Below are positions 20,313-30,574 of a stretch of 64,000 bases of DNA, piece by piece. This DNA comes from Planktomarina temperata RCA23. GTDB taxonomy: Bacteria > Pseudomonadota > Alphaproteobacteria > Rhodobacterales > Rhodobacteraceae. The position numbers were made by a program, and so were the translations under genes. The notes beneath the pieces were generated by a model, which made no database searches, had not been told where the DNA came from, and saw only the letters and a list, made by a program, of their open reading frames with translations. Location of the stretch: contig NZ_CP003984.1 of the NCBI RefSeq assembly GCF_000738435.1, positions 1,488,001 through 1,552,000 on the forward strand, given 5' to 3'. Position 1 is the first letter of the stretch. Each line of letters opens with the position of its first letter.

Positions 20313-21337
20313 TGAAGACCAATGCAGGGTTGTTTTTTGAGGATTATTGTGTCGGACAGGTCATAGATCATGCAGTCCCGCGGACGGTGGGGGGCGGTGA
20401 ACGCGCGCTCTATCATGCGCTTTATCCGGCGCGCCACGCGCTCTATTCCTCCGATAGTTTTGCGCAAAGCTGCGGCCTGCCTCAAAGCCCGCTGGATGAT
20501 CTCATCGCGTTTCATGTGGTTTTTGGCAAAACGGTGCCGGATATCTCATTAAACGCCGTGGCCAATTTGGGCTATGCGGAGGCGCGCTGGCTGCGGCCTG
20601 TTTATCCCGGCGATACGCTGCGCGCGCGCTCTACCGTGATTGGTTTGAAGCAAAACTCAAGCGGCAAAACCGGCGTGGTTTGGGTGCGCAGTGAAGGGTT
20701 CAACCAGGCAGATGAGATGGTGATATCTTTCGTGCGTTGGGTCATGGTGCGCAAGAGGGACGAAGCGGCCCCTGCACCACAAACCGTTGTGCCGGAGCTT
20801 GAGAAGGCTGTGTTAGCATCGGAGTTGATCGTGCCCGATGGGTTGAGCTTTGCCGGATATGATACTGGTTTAGCAGGAAGTTCCTATCTCTATAGCGACT
20901 ATAATATTGGCGAGGTGATCGACCACGTTGATGGGGTCACCCTGTCGGAAGCCGAGCATATGATGGCCACGCGCTTGTGGCAAAATACGGCGAAAGTCCA
21001 TTTCGATGCCACCGCCCGGCCGGATGGTGCACGGTTGATTTACGGCGGGCATGTGATCTCCATGGCGCGGGCATTGTCCTTCAATGGCCTGGGCAATGTG
21101 CAAATGCTGGCGGCGATCAATGGGGGAGCCCATGCCAATCCATGTTTTGCGGGGGACACGCTGCGCGCTTGGAGTGAGGTGCTGGACAAGGCGGAAACTC
21201 GTGATCCCTCCGTTGGTGCGTTGCGTTTGCGGTTGGTGGCGCAGAAGGGTTCGACGCCCCATCTGCGCGGGGATGACGGAAAGTATCATAGCAATGTGTT
21301 GCTGGATCTCGACTATTGGGCCTTTATCCCGCGGTAA
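20312..21337 (+). CDS. mch: Mesaconyl-CoA hydratase (MaoC-like)
   Basis: 341 residues, the length of the double hot-dog Mch of Rhodobacter. It has two MaoC-like halves; the first opens with LFFEDYCVGQVIDHAVPRTV. Further motifs are YPARHALYSSDSFAQ and WLRPVYPGDTLRARS. It interconverts mesaconyl-C1-CoA and beta-methylmalyl-CoA in the ethylmalonyl-CoA pathway for C2 assimilation. It is third in mcl2-DUF1737-mch; sdhC follows after 177 nt that contain paired operators. Confidence 0.9.
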   Translation: MKTNAGLFFEDYCVGQVIDHAVPRTVGGGERALYHALYPARHALYSSDSFAQSCGLPQSPLDDLIAFHVVFGKTVPDISLNAVANLGYAEARWLRPVYPGDTLRARSTVIGLKQNSSGKTGVVWVRSEGFNQADEMVISFVRWVMVRKRDEAAPAPQTVVPELEKAVLASELIVPDGLSFAGYDTGLAGSSYLYSDYNIGEVIDHVDGVTLSEAEHMMATRLWQNTAKVHFDATARPDGARLIYGGHVISMARALSFNGLGNVQMLAAINGGAHANPCFAGDTLRAWSEVLDKAETRDPSVGALRLRLVAQKGSTPHLRGDDGKYHSNVLLDLDYWAFIPR

Positions 21338-21355
21338 GCGTTTTGGAGGATCCTG

Positions 21356-21390
21356 TTTTGTGACCACAAAAATTTTTCGTGATCACAAAA
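21356..21390 (+). promoter_or_regulatory. Paired GntR-type palindromes upstream of sdhC
   Basis: Two sites of the type TTTGTGA-TCACAAA: TTTGTGACCACAAA at 21357-21370 and TTCGTGATCACAAA at 21376-21389, with centres 19 bp apart. The same palindrome is paired upstream of sucC and single at the start of the gntR gene at 42914. They are probably operators of that regulator. Confidence 0.7.
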
Positions 21391-21514
21391 GCCAAAAAAT
21401 CGACTGTTAACGCCCAGACTGCGGTAATTTGCCCGTCAAAACTGTGGCCTTCGGGGCTTGATCATGGCATGAACGGGCTAACTCATGATTTAGACAGGCT
21501 GAGAAGGACATATT

Positions 21515-21898
21515 ATGGCTGATGTAAATCGCGGCAATCGCCCGTTATCTCCTCATCTGACGATCTACCGTCCTCAAATGACTTCGATTTCTTCGATATT
21601 TGTGCGGATCACTGGCAACGCGCTTTTGGCCGCGACGCTATTATTGATCGCTTGGCTCTTGGCGGCATCCACCAGCGCGGCGGCCTTTGAATGGGTGCAG
21701 TGCGTGATCACAAGTTGGTTTGGCGATCTGGTGTTTCTTCTGTCCCTCTGGGCGCTTTGGTACCACATGCTTGGCGGGTTGCGCCATTTGATTTGGGACA
21801 CCGGCCGCGGGTTGGAGTTGAAAACCGCCGAGCGTATGGGCTGGATGATGATCATCGGGTCGCTTCTGCTCACAGCTTTCACAGTAATATGGCTATAA
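21515..21898 (+). CDS. sdhC: Succinate dehydrogenase cytochrome b556 subunit
   Basis: 127 residues. The N-terminus RPLSPHLTIYRPQMTSISSI and the heme ligand region YHMLGGLRHLIWDTGRG (His) are diagnostic. There are three membrane helices. It anchors complex II with SdhD and binds heme b and quinone. First gene of sdhCDA-x-B. Confidence 0.96.
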   Translation: MADVNRGNRPLSPHLTIYRPQMTSISSIFVRITGNALLAATLLLIAWLLAASTSAAAFEWVQCVITSWFGDLVFLLSLWALWYHMLGGLRHLIWDTGRGLELKTAERMGWMMIIGSLLLTAFTVIWL

Positions 21899-21910
21899 GG
21901 AGCGCGCAGC

Positions 21911-22282
21911 ATGGCTTTTTTGACTGATAGAAAACGTGCAAGCGGCCTTGGCGCCGCAAAAACCGGCACAGAGCATTTTTGGGGTATGACCATTTCCTCG
22001 GCGGCACTGCTCATCCTCGTGCCGCTTTTTGTCTTCACCGTGGGGCCCATGATTGGGCAAGATTATGAGGCGGTCACAGCCTATTTTGCCCGCCCATTCC
22101 CCGCATTGGTGGCGCTATTGACCTTTGTGGTGGCATTGCTGCATTTCAAAAACGGGGTGACCGTTTTGATTGAGGACTATGTGCATGGCCTTGCCCGCAA
22201 GGTCTGGATTATTATCATGACATGTGTGTCCTACGCGGCCATTGCTGCGGCTATTTTCGCCATCGCGCGCCTCGCCCTTTAA
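21911..22282 (+). CDS. sdhD: Succinate dehydrogenase membrane anchor subunit
   Basis: 123 residues. It starts MAFLTDRKRASGLGAAKTGT, typical of alphaproteobacterial SdhD, and has three helices; the conserved heme-side segment is LLHFKNGVTVLIEDYVHG. It starts 12 nt after sdhC and ends 18 nt before sdhA. Confidence 0.94.
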   Translation: MAFLTDRKRASGLGAAKTGTEHFWGMTISSAALLILVPLFVFTVGPMIGQDYEAVTAYFARPFPALVALLTFVVALLHFKNGVTVLIEDYVHGLARKVWIIIMTCVSYAAIAAAIFAIARLAL

Positions 22283-22300
22283 GTTTCGGAGACCATAACT

Positions 22301-24106
22301 ATGGCTGCTTATGAATATGAAATCCATGATTTTGATGTTGTGGTGGTTGGGGCGGGAGGCGCTGGATTGCGCGCCACACTCGGCATGGCCGAACAGGGAT
22401 TGCGCACGGCCTGTGTCACCAAAGTTTTCCCGACCCGGTCCCATACAGTGGCCGCTCAGGGAGGTATTGCGGCAAGTCTGGGCAACATGGGCCCCGACAG
22501 TTGGCAGTGGCATATGTATGACACGGTCAAAGGCTCGGACTGGCTTGGCGATACAGATGCCATGGAGTACCTCGCCAGAGAAGCCCCCAAGGCGGTCTAT
22601 GAGCTGGAACATTACGGCGTGCCTTTTTCGCGCACTGAGGCTGGAAAAATCTATCAACGCCCCTTTGGTGGCCATACAACAGAATTTGGCGAAGGCCCGC
22701 CAGTGCAGCGCACCTGTGCCGCGGCCGACCGGACAGGTCATGCGATTTTGCATACGCTTTACGGCCAGTCTCTGAAAAATAACGCGGAATTCTACATCGA
22801 ATATTTCGCCATTGACTTGGTGATGTCAGACGACGGTGTTTGCCAAGGGGTGGTGTGCTGGAAGCTTGACGATGGCACAATGCATGTGTTCAACGCCAAA
22901 ACGGTCGTATTGGCCACAGGCGGCTATGGGCGTGCCTATTTCAGCGCCACTTCTGCGCATACCTGCACCGGAGATGGCGGCGGCATGGTCGCGCGGGCGG
23001 GTTTGCCGCTTCAAGATATGGAGTTCGTACAGTTCCATCCAACCGGCATATATGGCTCGGGCTGTTTGATCACCGAAGGCGCGCGCGGCGAGGGCGGATT
23101 TCTGAGCAATTCGCAAGATGAGCGTTTCATGGAGCGCTATGCGCCGAACTATAAGGATTTGGCGCCGCGCGATTATGTCTCGCGCTGTATGACGATGGAA
23201 ATTCGCGAAGGGCGTGGTGTGGGGCCGGAGGGGGATCACATCTACCTCAACCTCAGTCATCTGCAGCCCGAAGCCCTGGCGGAGCGCCTGCCGGGGATTT
23301 CAGAATCTGCCAAGATTTTTGCAGGTGTTGACGTGACCAAAGAGCCCATCCCTGTTCTTCCGACGGTGCACTACAATATGGGCGGTATTCCAACGAATTT
23401 CTGGGGCGAAGTGTTGAACCCAACGGCCAAAGATCCCAATGCCACTGTGCCCGGTCTTATGGCCGTGGGCGAGGCGGGCTGTGCCTCCGTACATGGGGCC
23501 AACCGTTTGGGCTCAAACTCGCTGATAGATCTGGTGGTCTTCGGCCGCGCTGCCGCGATCCGTGCCGGCAAAACCGTCGATGCGGCCGCGCCAGCGGCGG
23601 CGATGAACATGGCTTCGGTGGACAAAGCCTTTGACCGCTTTGATGGGCTGCGCCATGCGGCGGGACATTTGCCCACCGCAGAGCTGCGGTTAGAAATGCA
23701 AAAAACCATGCAGGCGGATGCGGCGGTGTTCCGGACCTCGAAGACCTTGGCAGAGGGGGTCGATAAGATGACTACTGTGGCCGATAAAATGAGCGATATC
23801 AAAGTCACGGATCGCAGCCTGGTGTGGAATTCTGATCTTATGGAAACCCTGGAGCTCACCAATTTGATGCCCAACGCCATGGCGACCATTGTGGGGGCAG
23901 AAGCGCGCAAAGAAAGCCGCGGTGCGCATGCGCATGAGGATTTCACCGAGCGTGACGATGACAATTGGCGCGTGCATACCATCGCTCGGGTGGATGGATC
24001 AAAGGTTGATTTGAGCCACCGGCCGGTGATCACCGAAAGGCTGACCACCGAAGAAGAAGGCGGCATCTCGCTGGCGCAGATTGCACCGAAAGTGAGAACT
24101 TTCTGA
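22301..24106 (+). CDS. sdhA: Succinate dehydrogenase flavoprotein subunit
   Basis: 601 residues. The FAD site is [20 protein letters not shown]. Covalent flavin attachment is at the His in [20 protein letters not shown], and active-site segments are [11 protein letters not shown] and [20 protein letters not shown]. It oxidises succinate to fumarate. The stop overlaps the ATG of a small secreted-protein gene (TGATG). Confidence 0.98.
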   Translation: MAAYEYEIHDFDVVVVGAGGAGLRATLGMAEQGLRTACVTKVFPTRSHTVAAQGGIAASLGNMGPDSWQWHMYDTVKGSDWLGDTDAMEYLAREAPKAVYELEHYGVPFSRTEAGKIYQRPFGGHTTEFGEGPPVQRTCAAADRTGHAILHTLYGQSLKNNAEFYIEYFAIDLVMSDDGVCQGVVCWKLDDGTMHVFNAKTVVLATGGYGRAYFSATSAHTCTGDGGGMVARAGLPLQDMEFVQFHPTGIYGSGCLITEGARGEGGFLSNSQDERFMERYAPNYKDLAPRDYVSRCMTMEIREGRGVGPEGDHIYLNLSHLQPEALAERLPGISESAKIFAGVDVTKEPIPVLPTVHYNMGGIPTNFWGEVLNPTAKDPNATVPGLMAVGEAGCASVHGANRLGSNSLIDLVVFGRAAAIRAGKTVDAAAPAAAMNMASVDKAFDRFDGLRHAAGHLPTAELRLEMQKTMQADAAVFRTSKTLAEGVDKMTTVADKMSDIKVTDRSLVWNSDLMETLELTNLMPNAMATIVGAEARKESRGAHAHEDFTERDDDNWRVHTIARVDGSKVDLSHRPVITERLTTEEEGGISLAQIAPKVRTF

Positions 24107-24408
24107 TGCGGCCGCTGGGGTGTTGTGCGGCGGTGGCTGTGGCCTTGATGGGCGGGGGCGCTCTGGCTGAGCTGTCCCAATCCCAACTTGCGGCTCTGTC
24201 GGTTCTATCCCCATTGGCGCAAGAACAGTTGGATCGAAAGAACGGGCAGGCGCTTGCGGAATGTATGGTTTTAGCCGCCGAGGCGGAGGAAGTATCCCGC
24301 ATCGCCGCTTTTGCTGGCATGGCGCCCAGCCCGGTCATTATTGACCTGGCCAATGAAATTATCCAGCGCCCGGCGGTGCTGAGCTGTTTGACTGAAAAGC
24401 TGTCTTAG
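24106..24408 (+). CDS. Small secreted protein between sdhA and sdhB
   Basis: 100 residues. A signal peptide ([18 protein letters not shown]) ends at an ALA-E cleavage site. The mature part is helical (LSQSQLAALSVLSPLAQEQL) and has two Cys (ECMV and LSCL) that could form a disulfide. No family is recognised. It starts within the sdhA stop (TGATG), so it is translated from the sdh transcript. sdhB begins 97 nt later. A periplasmic role linked to complex II is inference. Confidence 0.75.
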   Translation: MRPLGCCAAVAVALMGGGALAELSQSQLAALSVLSPLAQEQLDRKNGQALAECMVLAAEAEEVSRIAAFAGMAPSPVIIDLANEIIQRPAVLSCLTEKLS

Positions 24409-24505
24409 GGGATGCGGGTTTTGGCATATCACCCGATGAGACAGTTGACGTCGCTTGTTGATAGGCTGCACGGCGCTGTTTGCGTCTGCTCTGTGGAGAA
24501 ATAAT

Positions 24506-25285
24506 ATGGTACAACTGACACTCCCGAAAAATTCCCGCATCACCCGCGGTAAGGTCTGGCCGAAACCGGAAGGGGCGAAAAACCTGCGGGTTTTCAAGAT
24601 TTATCGCTGGAACCCGGATGATGGCAAAACCCCGCAGGTGGATACCTATTTCGTAGATATGGACACATGCGGCCCTATGGTTTTGGATGCTTTGATCAAG
24701 ATCAAGAGTGAAATTGATCCGACCTTGACCTTTCGCCGGTCCTGCCGTGAGGGGATTTGTGGCTCCTGTGCAATGAATGTTGACGGGGTGAATACGCTGG
24801 CCTGTATCTATGGCATGGATGAGATCAAGGGGGATGTGAAGATCTATCCGCTGCCGCATATGCCGGTTGTAAAGGATCTGATCCCAGACTTGACGCATTT
24901 CTATGCCCAGCATGCCTCGATCATGCCCTGGCTTGAGACTAAAACCAACCGGCCTGCCAAAGAATGGTTGCAGTCGATCGAGGATCGCAAAAAGCTTGAT
25001 GGGCTGTATGAATGTGTGATGTGCGCCTGCTGCTCGACCTCTTGCCCGTCCTATTGGTGGAATGGGGATCGCTATCTCGGCCCGGCGGCTTTGTTGCACG
25101 CCTATCGCTGGATTATTGACAGCCGCGATGAGGCCACGGGCGAGCGTTTGGACAATCTGGAAGACCCGTTCAAACTCTACCGCTGCCACACGATTATGAA
25201 TTGCACCAAGACCTGTCCCAAAGGGCTCAATCCAGCCAAATCCATCGCCTCAATCAAAGAAATGATGGTCGAACGCCGGGTCTAG
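24506..25285 (+). CDS. sdhB: Succinate dehydrogenase iron-sulfur subunit
   Basis: 259 residues from the ATG at 24506, which has GGAGA upstream; an in-frame start at 24455 has no support. The 2Fe-2S ligands are in [15 protein letters not shown]. The 4Fe-4S and 3Fe-4S cysteines are in [17 protein letters not shown] and [17 protein letters not shown]. It carries electrons from SdhA to quinone. Last gene of the sdh operon. Confidence 0.98.
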   Translation: MVQLTLPKNSRITRGKVWPKPEGAKNLRVFKIYRWNPDDGKTPQVDTYFVDMDTCGPMVLDALIKIKSEIDPTLTFRRSCREGICGSCAMNVDGVNTLACIYGMDEIKGDVKIYPLPHMPVVKDLIPDLTHFYAQHASIMPWLETKTNRPAKEWLQSIEDRKKLDGLYECVMCACCSTSCPSYWWNGDRYLGPAALLHAYRWIIDSRDEATGERLDNLEDPFKLYRCHTIMNCTKTCPKGLNPAKSIASIKEMMVERRV

Positions 25286-25367
25286 GCTGGGCATGCCTGG
25301 GTGAACTTTGAAGTGTGAACTGTCAAATTGTCCGGCATGGCCTTTGCTTCCGCGCAGGTCAGTGCCG

Positions 25368-26072
25368 TTAGGCAAATGCCGCCTCTAGGGCAATCTCTAC
25401 CATGTCGCCGAAGCTGCGTTCCCGATCTTCGGAGGGCAGGGCCTCATGGGTGAGCAGGTGATCTGAGATGGTGCATACGGCCAAAGCGCGACGATTGTGG
25501 CGCGCCGCCAGATTGTACAGCTCCGCAGTTTCCATCTCGACAGCCAGAATCCCGTGGCGGGTCATTTGCTCGCTGAGATCTGGGCGTTCATCATAAAACA
25601 CATCTGACGAATAAATTCCGCCCACATGGGCATCGATGCCGCGCCCGCGCGCAGAAGCGACAGCCGCCTCCAGCAGGCCATAATCGGCGCAGGGTGCAAA
25701 GTTGATCTCTTTGAACATGCCAAGGGATGGGGTGGAGAGGGTGGAGGCGGTCATGGCAATCACCACATCGCGCAGTTTGACCTTAGGGCTCATGCCACCG
25801 GCCGAGCCGATACGGATCAAAGTTTTGGCATCATAGTCTTTGATCAGCTCATTGACGTAGATAGACAGGCTCGGCATGCCCATGCCAGATCCCTGAATGG
25901 TGACAGGGTTGCCGCGCCAAAACCCCGTGAAACCCAACATACCGCGCACTTGGTTGACGCATTTCGCATCGTCCAAAAACGTCTCCGCCGCCCATTTTGC
26001 GCGCAGAGGATCCCCCGGCAAGAGTACAGTTTCCGCAATTTCGCCGGGTTGCGCACCAATATGAATGGTCAT
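25368..26072 (-). CDS. deoD: Purine nucleoside phosphorylase, DeoD type
   Basis: 234 residues. It has [20 protein letters not shown], the phosphate-site [21 protein letters not shown] (ribose/base site) and the catalytic Asp in TISDHLLT. It phosphorolyses purine nucleosides for salvage. A GNAT gene ends 4 nt upstream on the same strand. Confidence 0.95.
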   Translation of the reverse strand: MTIHIGAQPGEIAETVLLPGDPLRAKWAAETFLDDAKCVNQVRGMLGFTGFWRGNPVTIQGSGMGMPSLSIYVNELIKDYDAKTLIRIGSAGGMSPKVKLRDVVIAMTASTLSTPSLGMFKEINFAPCADYGLLEAAVASARGRGIDAHVGGIYSSDVFYDERPDLSEQMTRHGILAVEMETAELYNLAARHNRRALAVCTISDHLLTHEALPSEDRERSFGDMVEIALEAAFA

Positions 26073-26076
26073 GATA

Positions 26077-26517
26077 TCACCTCGAATATTTAATAAAGGG
26101 TGTTAGCGTGCCGATCCGGTCATAGAGCAAACGCGCATTTTCGTTGAAATCTTGGGTCATCCAATAAACGCTTGGCGTGCCATTGGCATCTGCGGCGGCG
26201 TAGACCGCCTCGATCAAAGCCCGGCCAATACCCTGCCCACGCACGGCCTCTTTGGCGTAAAGATCTTGCAGATAACAGACATCTTCCGCGCGCCAATTAT
26301 GTGCGTGATAAATGTAATGGACAATGCCCACGGCCTCACCGTCTCGCTCGGCGACAAGCGCATTTTGCACCCGATTGGCCGGATTGATCAGCCGTGCGAA
26401 GGTCGTCTCATAGATCTCCGGCGCAACATCTGTGTCATAAAACGACAGGTAATCGCCCCACATCTGCCCCCAATCGGCCCGGTCCTCAGCCACAAGAGGG
26501 CGAATTTTCAGCGACAT
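26077..26517 (-). CDS. GNAT family N-acetyltransferase
   Basis: 146 residues with the acetyl-CoA loop [19 protein letters not shown] and preceding LQDLYAKEA (motif A). The substrate is unknown. It is probably co-transcribed with deoD (4-nt gap), and trpA ends 18 nt upstream. Confidence 0.88.
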   Translation of the reverse strand: MSLKIRPLVAEDRADWGQMWGDYLSFYDTDVAPEIYETTFARLINPANRVQNALVAERDGEAVGIVHYIYHAHNWRAEDVCYLQDLYAKEAVRGQGIGRALIEAVYAAADANGTPSVYWMTQDFNENARLLYDRIGTLTPFIKYSR

Positions 26518-26535
26518 ATGCGAGCTCCTTTGACG

Positions 26536-27327
26536 TTAAGCGGAATGTGCCCCGTCGGCGAGGGATTTGACAAAGGCCAAGACTTCCGCAGGGGATTTCC
26601 CTGCGCCAATTTCATCAACAATGGCAGAGCCCACAACAGCGCCATCGGCCACCGATGCGATGTCTCGCGCATTTTGCGGGGTGCGAATGCCAAAGCCAAC
26701 AATGATCGGTAAATCCGTGGCCGCTTTGATGCGCGCGACTTCCGGTCCCACATTGCTGGCCTGCGCGGCCGCCGCGCCCGTGATGCCATTGATTGAGACA
26801 TAGTAGACAAAGCCGGAGGTGTTGGTGAGGACTTTGGGCAAGCGCTTGTCATCTGTGGTCGGTGTGGCCAGGCGAATAAAATTCAAGCCGGCCTTTTGAG
26901 CGGGAATGCACAACTCGCTGTCCTCTTCAGGCGGCAGATCGACCACAATCATCCCATCGATCCCGGCCTCTTTGGCCTCGGCTAGAAAACGCGTCACCCC
27001 GCGTGAATAGATCGGGTTGTAATAGCCCATCAACACGATCGGCGTCGTGTCATCGGTTTCGCGAAAGTCTCTGACCATTTGCAGGGTCTTGTCCAAGGTC
27101 ATTCCGGCTTCAAGTGCGCGCTGCCCGGCCAATTGAATGGTGGGGCCATCGGCCATTGGATCGGTAAAGGGCAGGCCCAATTCAATGATATCAACCCCAG
27201 CAGCCGGCAGGCCCTTCACCACTTCCAAAGCGCTGTCATAGCTCGGATCTCCAGCCATAACATAGGTCACAAAAGCCTTTTTTCCGGCGGCTTTGAGGTC
27301 TGCAAATTTTGCGTCGATCCGTGTCAT
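26536..27327 (-). CDS. trpA: Tryptophan synthase alpha chain
   Basis: 263 residues from the ATG at 27327 (AAGGG upstream; an in-frame ATG at 27360 is also possible). Catalytic Glu is in [19 protein letters not shown] and Asp in [14 protein letters not shown]; the C-terminal phosphate site is [10 protein letters not shown]. It cleaves indole-3-glycerol phosphate to indole. trpB is not adjacent, as is common in this family. Confidence 0.95.
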   Translation of the reverse strand: MTRIDAKFADLKAAGKKAFVTYVMAGDPSYDSALEVVKGLPAAGVDIIELGLPFTDPMADGPTIQLAGQRALEAGMTLDKTLQMVRDFRETDDTTPIVLMGYYNPIYSRGVTRFLAEAKEAGIDGMIVVDLPPEEDSELCIPAQKAGLNFIRLATPTTDDKRLPKVLTNTSGFVYYVSINGITGAAAAQASNVGPEVARIKAATDLPIIVGFGIRTPQNARDIASVADGAVVGSAIVDEIGAGKSPAEVLAFVKSLADGAHSA

Positions 27328-27505
27328 ATCTGGCCCTTCATATTGCTTATGTTCTGACATGCCGCAAAGGCGGGTCAAGTTCAATATGCTTTGACCCAGC
27401 GCCGCTCATTCTGTGACATTTGCCGCGCCCTGCTCAAAGCGCAGTTCTGCTTGCTCTGATTGAGCCGCGCAGATATGAGCGGTTTGAAAAATGAAGGAGT
27501 GCATC

Positions 27506-28603
27506 ATGGGTTTTCGAATGGGTATCGTTGGCTTGCCAAATGTTGGCAAATCCACCTTGTTTAACGCGCTGACCAAAACCGCCTCAGCGCAGGCGGCGAA
27601 TTTTCCATTTTGTACCATCGAGCCCAATGTGGGCGAGGTTAACGTGCCAGACGCGCGCCTGGCCAATCTGGCACAGATTGCAAATTCAGCGAACATCATT
27701 CCGGCCCGTATGACCTTCGTAGACATCGCAGGCCTCGTTAAAGGCGCAAGCCAAGGTGAGGGGCTCGGCAATCAATTTCTGGCCAATATCCGTGAGACGG
27801 ATGCAATTGCCCATGTGGTACGTTGCTTTGAAGATGGTGATGTGGTGCATGTCTCGGATCATGTGGATCCCATTGCAGATGCCGATACCATCGACACAGA
27901 GCTTATGCTGGCGGATATGGAAAGCGTCGAGAAGAGACTGCAAAACATTGTGCGCAAAGTGCGCGGTGGCGACAAGGAAGCGGTGCAGCAAGAGCGCTTG
28001 CTGCGGGCCGCTTTGGCCGCCTTGGAACAAGGTAAGCCCGCCCGCACGGTTGAGGTCGACCCAGAAGATGCCAAGCAATGGAAAATGCTACAACTGCTCA
28101 GCACAAAGCCGATCCTCTATGTCTGCAACGTGGGCGAGTCTGATGCGGCCTCTGGCAACAGCTATTCAGACGCTGTGGCGAAGATGGCCGCAGAGCAGGG
28201 CAACAGCCATGTCATCATCTCTGCGCAGATCGAGGAGGAAATTAGCCAGCTGGACGATGAAGAGGCTGAGATGTTCCTGAGCGAAATGGGGCTTGAGGAA
28301 GCTGGACTTGATCGCTTGATTCGCGCGGGCTACGCGCTTTTGGCGCTGGAGACTTATTTCACAGTTGGTCCCAAAGAGGCGCGCGCTTGGACCATCAAAC
28401 AGGGCACAACTGCACCCCAGGCCGCGGGCGTTATTCATGGTGATTTTGAGCGGGGGTTCATTCGTGCTGAGACCATCGCCTACGATGATTTTGCAGCCCT
28501 AGGCGGAGAGGCCGCTGCGAAAGAGGCCGGGAAAATGCGTGCAGAGGGGAAATCCTATGTGGTGCAAGACGGTGACGTGTTGCATTTCCTGTTCAACACC
28601 TAG
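27506..28603 (+). CDS. ychF: Redox-regulated ATPase YchF (OLA1 family)
   Basis: 365 residues from the ATG at 27506, chosen for the AAGGAG at 27494-27499 and the family start MGFRMGIVGLPNVGKSTL. The G4 motif is NVGE rather than the usual NKxD, which is why this Obg-family protein binds ATP. The TGS domain is at the C-terminus. It is ribosome-associated. The nucleoside hydrolase gene follows after 43 nt. Confidence 0.96.
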   Translation: MGFRMGIVGLPNVGKSTLFNALTKTASAQAANFPFCTIEPNVGEVNVPDARLANLAQIANSANIIPARMTFVDIAGLVKGASQGEGLGNQFLANIRETDAIAHVVRCFEDGDVVHVSDHVDPIADADTIDTELMLADMESVEKRLQNIVRKVRGGDKEAVQQERLLRAALAALEQGKPARTVEVDPEDAKQWKMLQLLSTKPILYVCNVGESDAASGNSYSDAVAKMAAEQGNSHVIISAQIEEEISQLDDEEAEMFLSEMGLEEAGLDRLIRAGYALLALETYFTVGPKEARAWTIKQGTTAPQAAGVIHGDFERGFIRAETIAYDDFAALGGEAAAKEAGKMRAEGKSYVVQDGDVLHFLFNT

Positions 28604-28646
28604 GGTCGGCGAAACGGTTCAGCCGTTTGGCTGGGGAGGAGGCGCA

Positions 28647-29570
28647 ATGGCGCTCAAACTCATCATTGATACAGACCCCGGCATTGATGATGCCATGGCG
28701 ATCCTTTATGCCATCGCCGCCCCGGAGATTGATCTTCTGGGTCTGACGACGGTGTTTGGCAATGTGACCACCCCCAAAGCCACGCGCAATGCGCTGTATT
28801 TGCTGGAACAGGCGGGGATCGAGATCCCTGTGGCCGAAGGGCTGCACCGCCCTCGTATACTTCCTCCCTTTCCGCCAACCTCTGCGGTGCATGGGGCGGA
28901 GGGCTTTGGAACGCTCGCCGTGCCCACGCCCCAGCGCCGCGCGCTGGTTGAGACTGCGCCTGAGTATCTGGTGCGGATGGCACGGGCGCATCAAGGGGAG
29001 CTGTTGCTCTGTCCCATTGGTCCTTTGACAAATATTGCCGCGGCCATGGAGCTCGATCCGTCTTTTTGCTCGAATCTCAAAGGCATGGTTGTCATGGGTG
29101 GCAGTCTGCGGGCAGGGGGGAATATCACCCCAGCGGCCGAGGCCAATTTCTATCATGACCCCCATGCGGCCGATTTCGTGCTGCGTTATGGGTGCAATAT
29201 GACACTGGTGGGTCTGGATGTGACCAACCGTGTGATCTGCCCGCGCAGCTTCTTTGTGCGCTTGGCGTCCGAAAGTCCGAAGATGGGCGGGCTTTTGCAC
29301 GATATGGCCGAGTTTTACATCGATTTTTACGAGACCGTTGGCAAATTTGCCGGATGCGGCATGCATGATCCATCGGCGCTGGTGGCCTGCATCGCGCCCG
29401 AGTTGTTCACCACCGAGCCACATGCTTTGCGCGTAACCTTGAGCGGAGACCGCTCCGGCGAAATGATCACAGTGGCCAATTCGACTGCCCAAGCGGTGAA
29501 TGTCTGCACGGATGTACAAGCCGAGGCGGTGAAGCAAAATTTTTTCAAGAATGTGGCGAAACTTAGCTAA
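28647..29570 (+). CDS. Inosine-uridine-preferring nucleoside hydrolase
   Basis: 307 residues from the ATG at 28647, which has GGAGGAGG upstream. The calcium-binding signature IIDTDPGIDDAMAILYAIA is near the N-terminus. Later active-site elements are MGGSLRAGGNITPAAEANF (Asn, Glu) and MHDPSALVA (metal Asp). It hydrolyses ribonucleosides to base and ribose. Together with deoD nearby it suggests nucleoside salvage. Confidence 0.94.
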   Translation: MALKLIIDTDPGIDDAMAILYAIAAPEIDLLGLTTVFGNVTTPKATRNALYLLEQAGIEIPVAEGLHRPRILPPFPPTSAVHGAEGFGTLAVPTPQRRALVETAPEYLVRMARAHQGELLLCPIGPLTNIAAAMELDPSFCSNLKGMVVMGGSLRAGGNITPAAEANFYHDPHAADFVLRYGCNMTLVGLDVTNRVICPRSFFVRLASESPKMGGLLHDMAEFYIDFYETVGKFAGCGMHDPSALVACIAPELFTTEPHALRVTLSGDRSGEMITVANSTAQAVNVCTDVQAEAVKQNFFKNVAKLS

Positions 29571-29613
29571 ATCCTCCTTGTCCCCAGCCCAACTCCCCGC
29601 TAAACGGGTCAAC

Positions 29614-29703
29614 GGAGACGTGGCCGAGTGGACGAAGGCGCTCCCCTGCTAAGGGAGTAGGCCCGGAAGGGTCTCGAGGGTTCGAATCCCTTCGTCTCCG
29701 CCA
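29614..29703 (+). tRNA. tRNA-Ser (GCU)
   Basis: The acceptor arms GGAGACG and CGTCTCC pair, followed by the G discriminator and encoded CCA. The anticodon stem-loop is CTCCC-CTGCTAA-GGGAG with anticodon GCT. A long variable arm marks it as a class II tRNA. Its 3' end is the attachment site of the island that follows. Confidence 0.96.
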
Positions 29704-29705
29704 CC
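29686..29705 (+). repeat. attL: tRNA-Ser 3' end direct repeat
   Basis: The 20-mer ATCCCTTCGTCTCCGCCACC covers the 3' end of tRNA-Ser and recurs exactly at 39714-39733. The pair brackets the integrase-carrying island. Confidence 0.88.
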
Positions 29706-29764
29706 ACCCCCGCTATGCTGTAATTTCCATATAAATAAGGTTTTTATTGCGTGACGTAGAATTT

Positions 29765-29790
29765 ATTACCACCTACGTTTACCACCTACG
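29765..29790 (+). repeat. Left 26-bp arm repeat of the island
   Basis: It contains two TTACCACCTACG-type units in tandem and is identical to 39628-39653. It lies 59 nt inside attL; the right copy lies 60 nt inside attR. CCATATAAATA occurs near both ends too (29727-29737 and 39669-39679). These are likely integrase arm-type sites. Confidence 0.7.
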
Positions 29791-30097
29791 CAGACCACCC
29801 ACACGGTCTTGATGCGACAAATGTAGTTAAATCGCTTTATCATATGAACGCGTCAGCCAGCCCAGCGCCCTAAGTCTAATACCCTTGCTTGTTTGGGATA
29901 ACTCCTCTGTGTTTGCGGCGTGATCGTGGGTAGGGTGCTAGTGTGGGTACTACAAATCTCTATTCCCCTGAGAGATGGGAGGATAGTTATTTAGGTGGTA
30001 GCTTCTAGTGTATCTGCTATGTTTTCTTTTTATTTGTGATAGGGTGTTGTCAGGAATATCTTTGTTAGAATACTCAGATAAAACGCTCAAATGGCAC
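29791..30097. other. Island left-end spacer with no gene seen
   Basis: Between the left arm repeat and the bactofilin start there is no convincing reading frame, RNA or terminator. The sequence is A+T-rich. Confidence 0.5.
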
Positions 30098-30574
30098 ATG
30101 GTATCAAATATGCTTTCCAAACCAACAACCGAAGGCCTTACACCTGCAAGCAGTTTCTCCAAGGAACCTAGACAACGTCGATCACTATTACATGATGGCA
30201 TAGCTATCCAAGGCGATTGGCAAAGTGACGGTACAGTAGAGTTTGGCGGGAGGATTACAGGCGATTTAACTGTAGATGTACTCGTAGTGACAGGTACAGG
30301 CAATGTGGATGGTAACGTGCGAGCAAGGTCTGTCACAGTAGAAGGCTATTTGAACGGCACTATAGCTGCTGTGGAAGTGGCGCTTGGTTCAACAGCGGTT
30401 GTCAGAGGTGAAGTGGTTGCAGAGAAAATACGAATAGATTTTGGGGCAAATGTCGAGGGTCGTTTATTAGCTACTGGTAAGCCAGCAACTGATAGCTTTC
30501 TGACCCAAGATAAAGCCTCTGATGCAGCCACTGAAATTAACGATAGTTTACCATTAACCCCAAGGTTGCTTTAG
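30098..30574 (+). CDS. Bactofilin (polymer-forming cytoskeletal protein)
   Basis: 158 residues from the ATG at 30098; a second ATG at 30110 and upstream GTG/TTG codons are possible, and no ribosome-binding site decides. The core is a right-handed beta-helix with the bactofilin rhythm: [41 protein letters not shown] and [20 protein letters not shown]. Bactofilins polymerise without nucleotide and organise cell shape or envelope complexes. It converges on htpX, the two 3' ends overlapping by 21 nt. Confidence 0.85.
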   Translation: MVSNMLSKPTTEGLTPASSFSKEPRQRRSLLHDGIAIQGDWQSDGTVEFGGRITGDLTVDVLVVTGTGNVDGNVRARSVTVEGYLNGTIAAVEVALGSTAVVRGEVVAEKIRIDFGANVEGRLLATGKPATDSFLTQDKASDAATEINDSLPLTPRLL

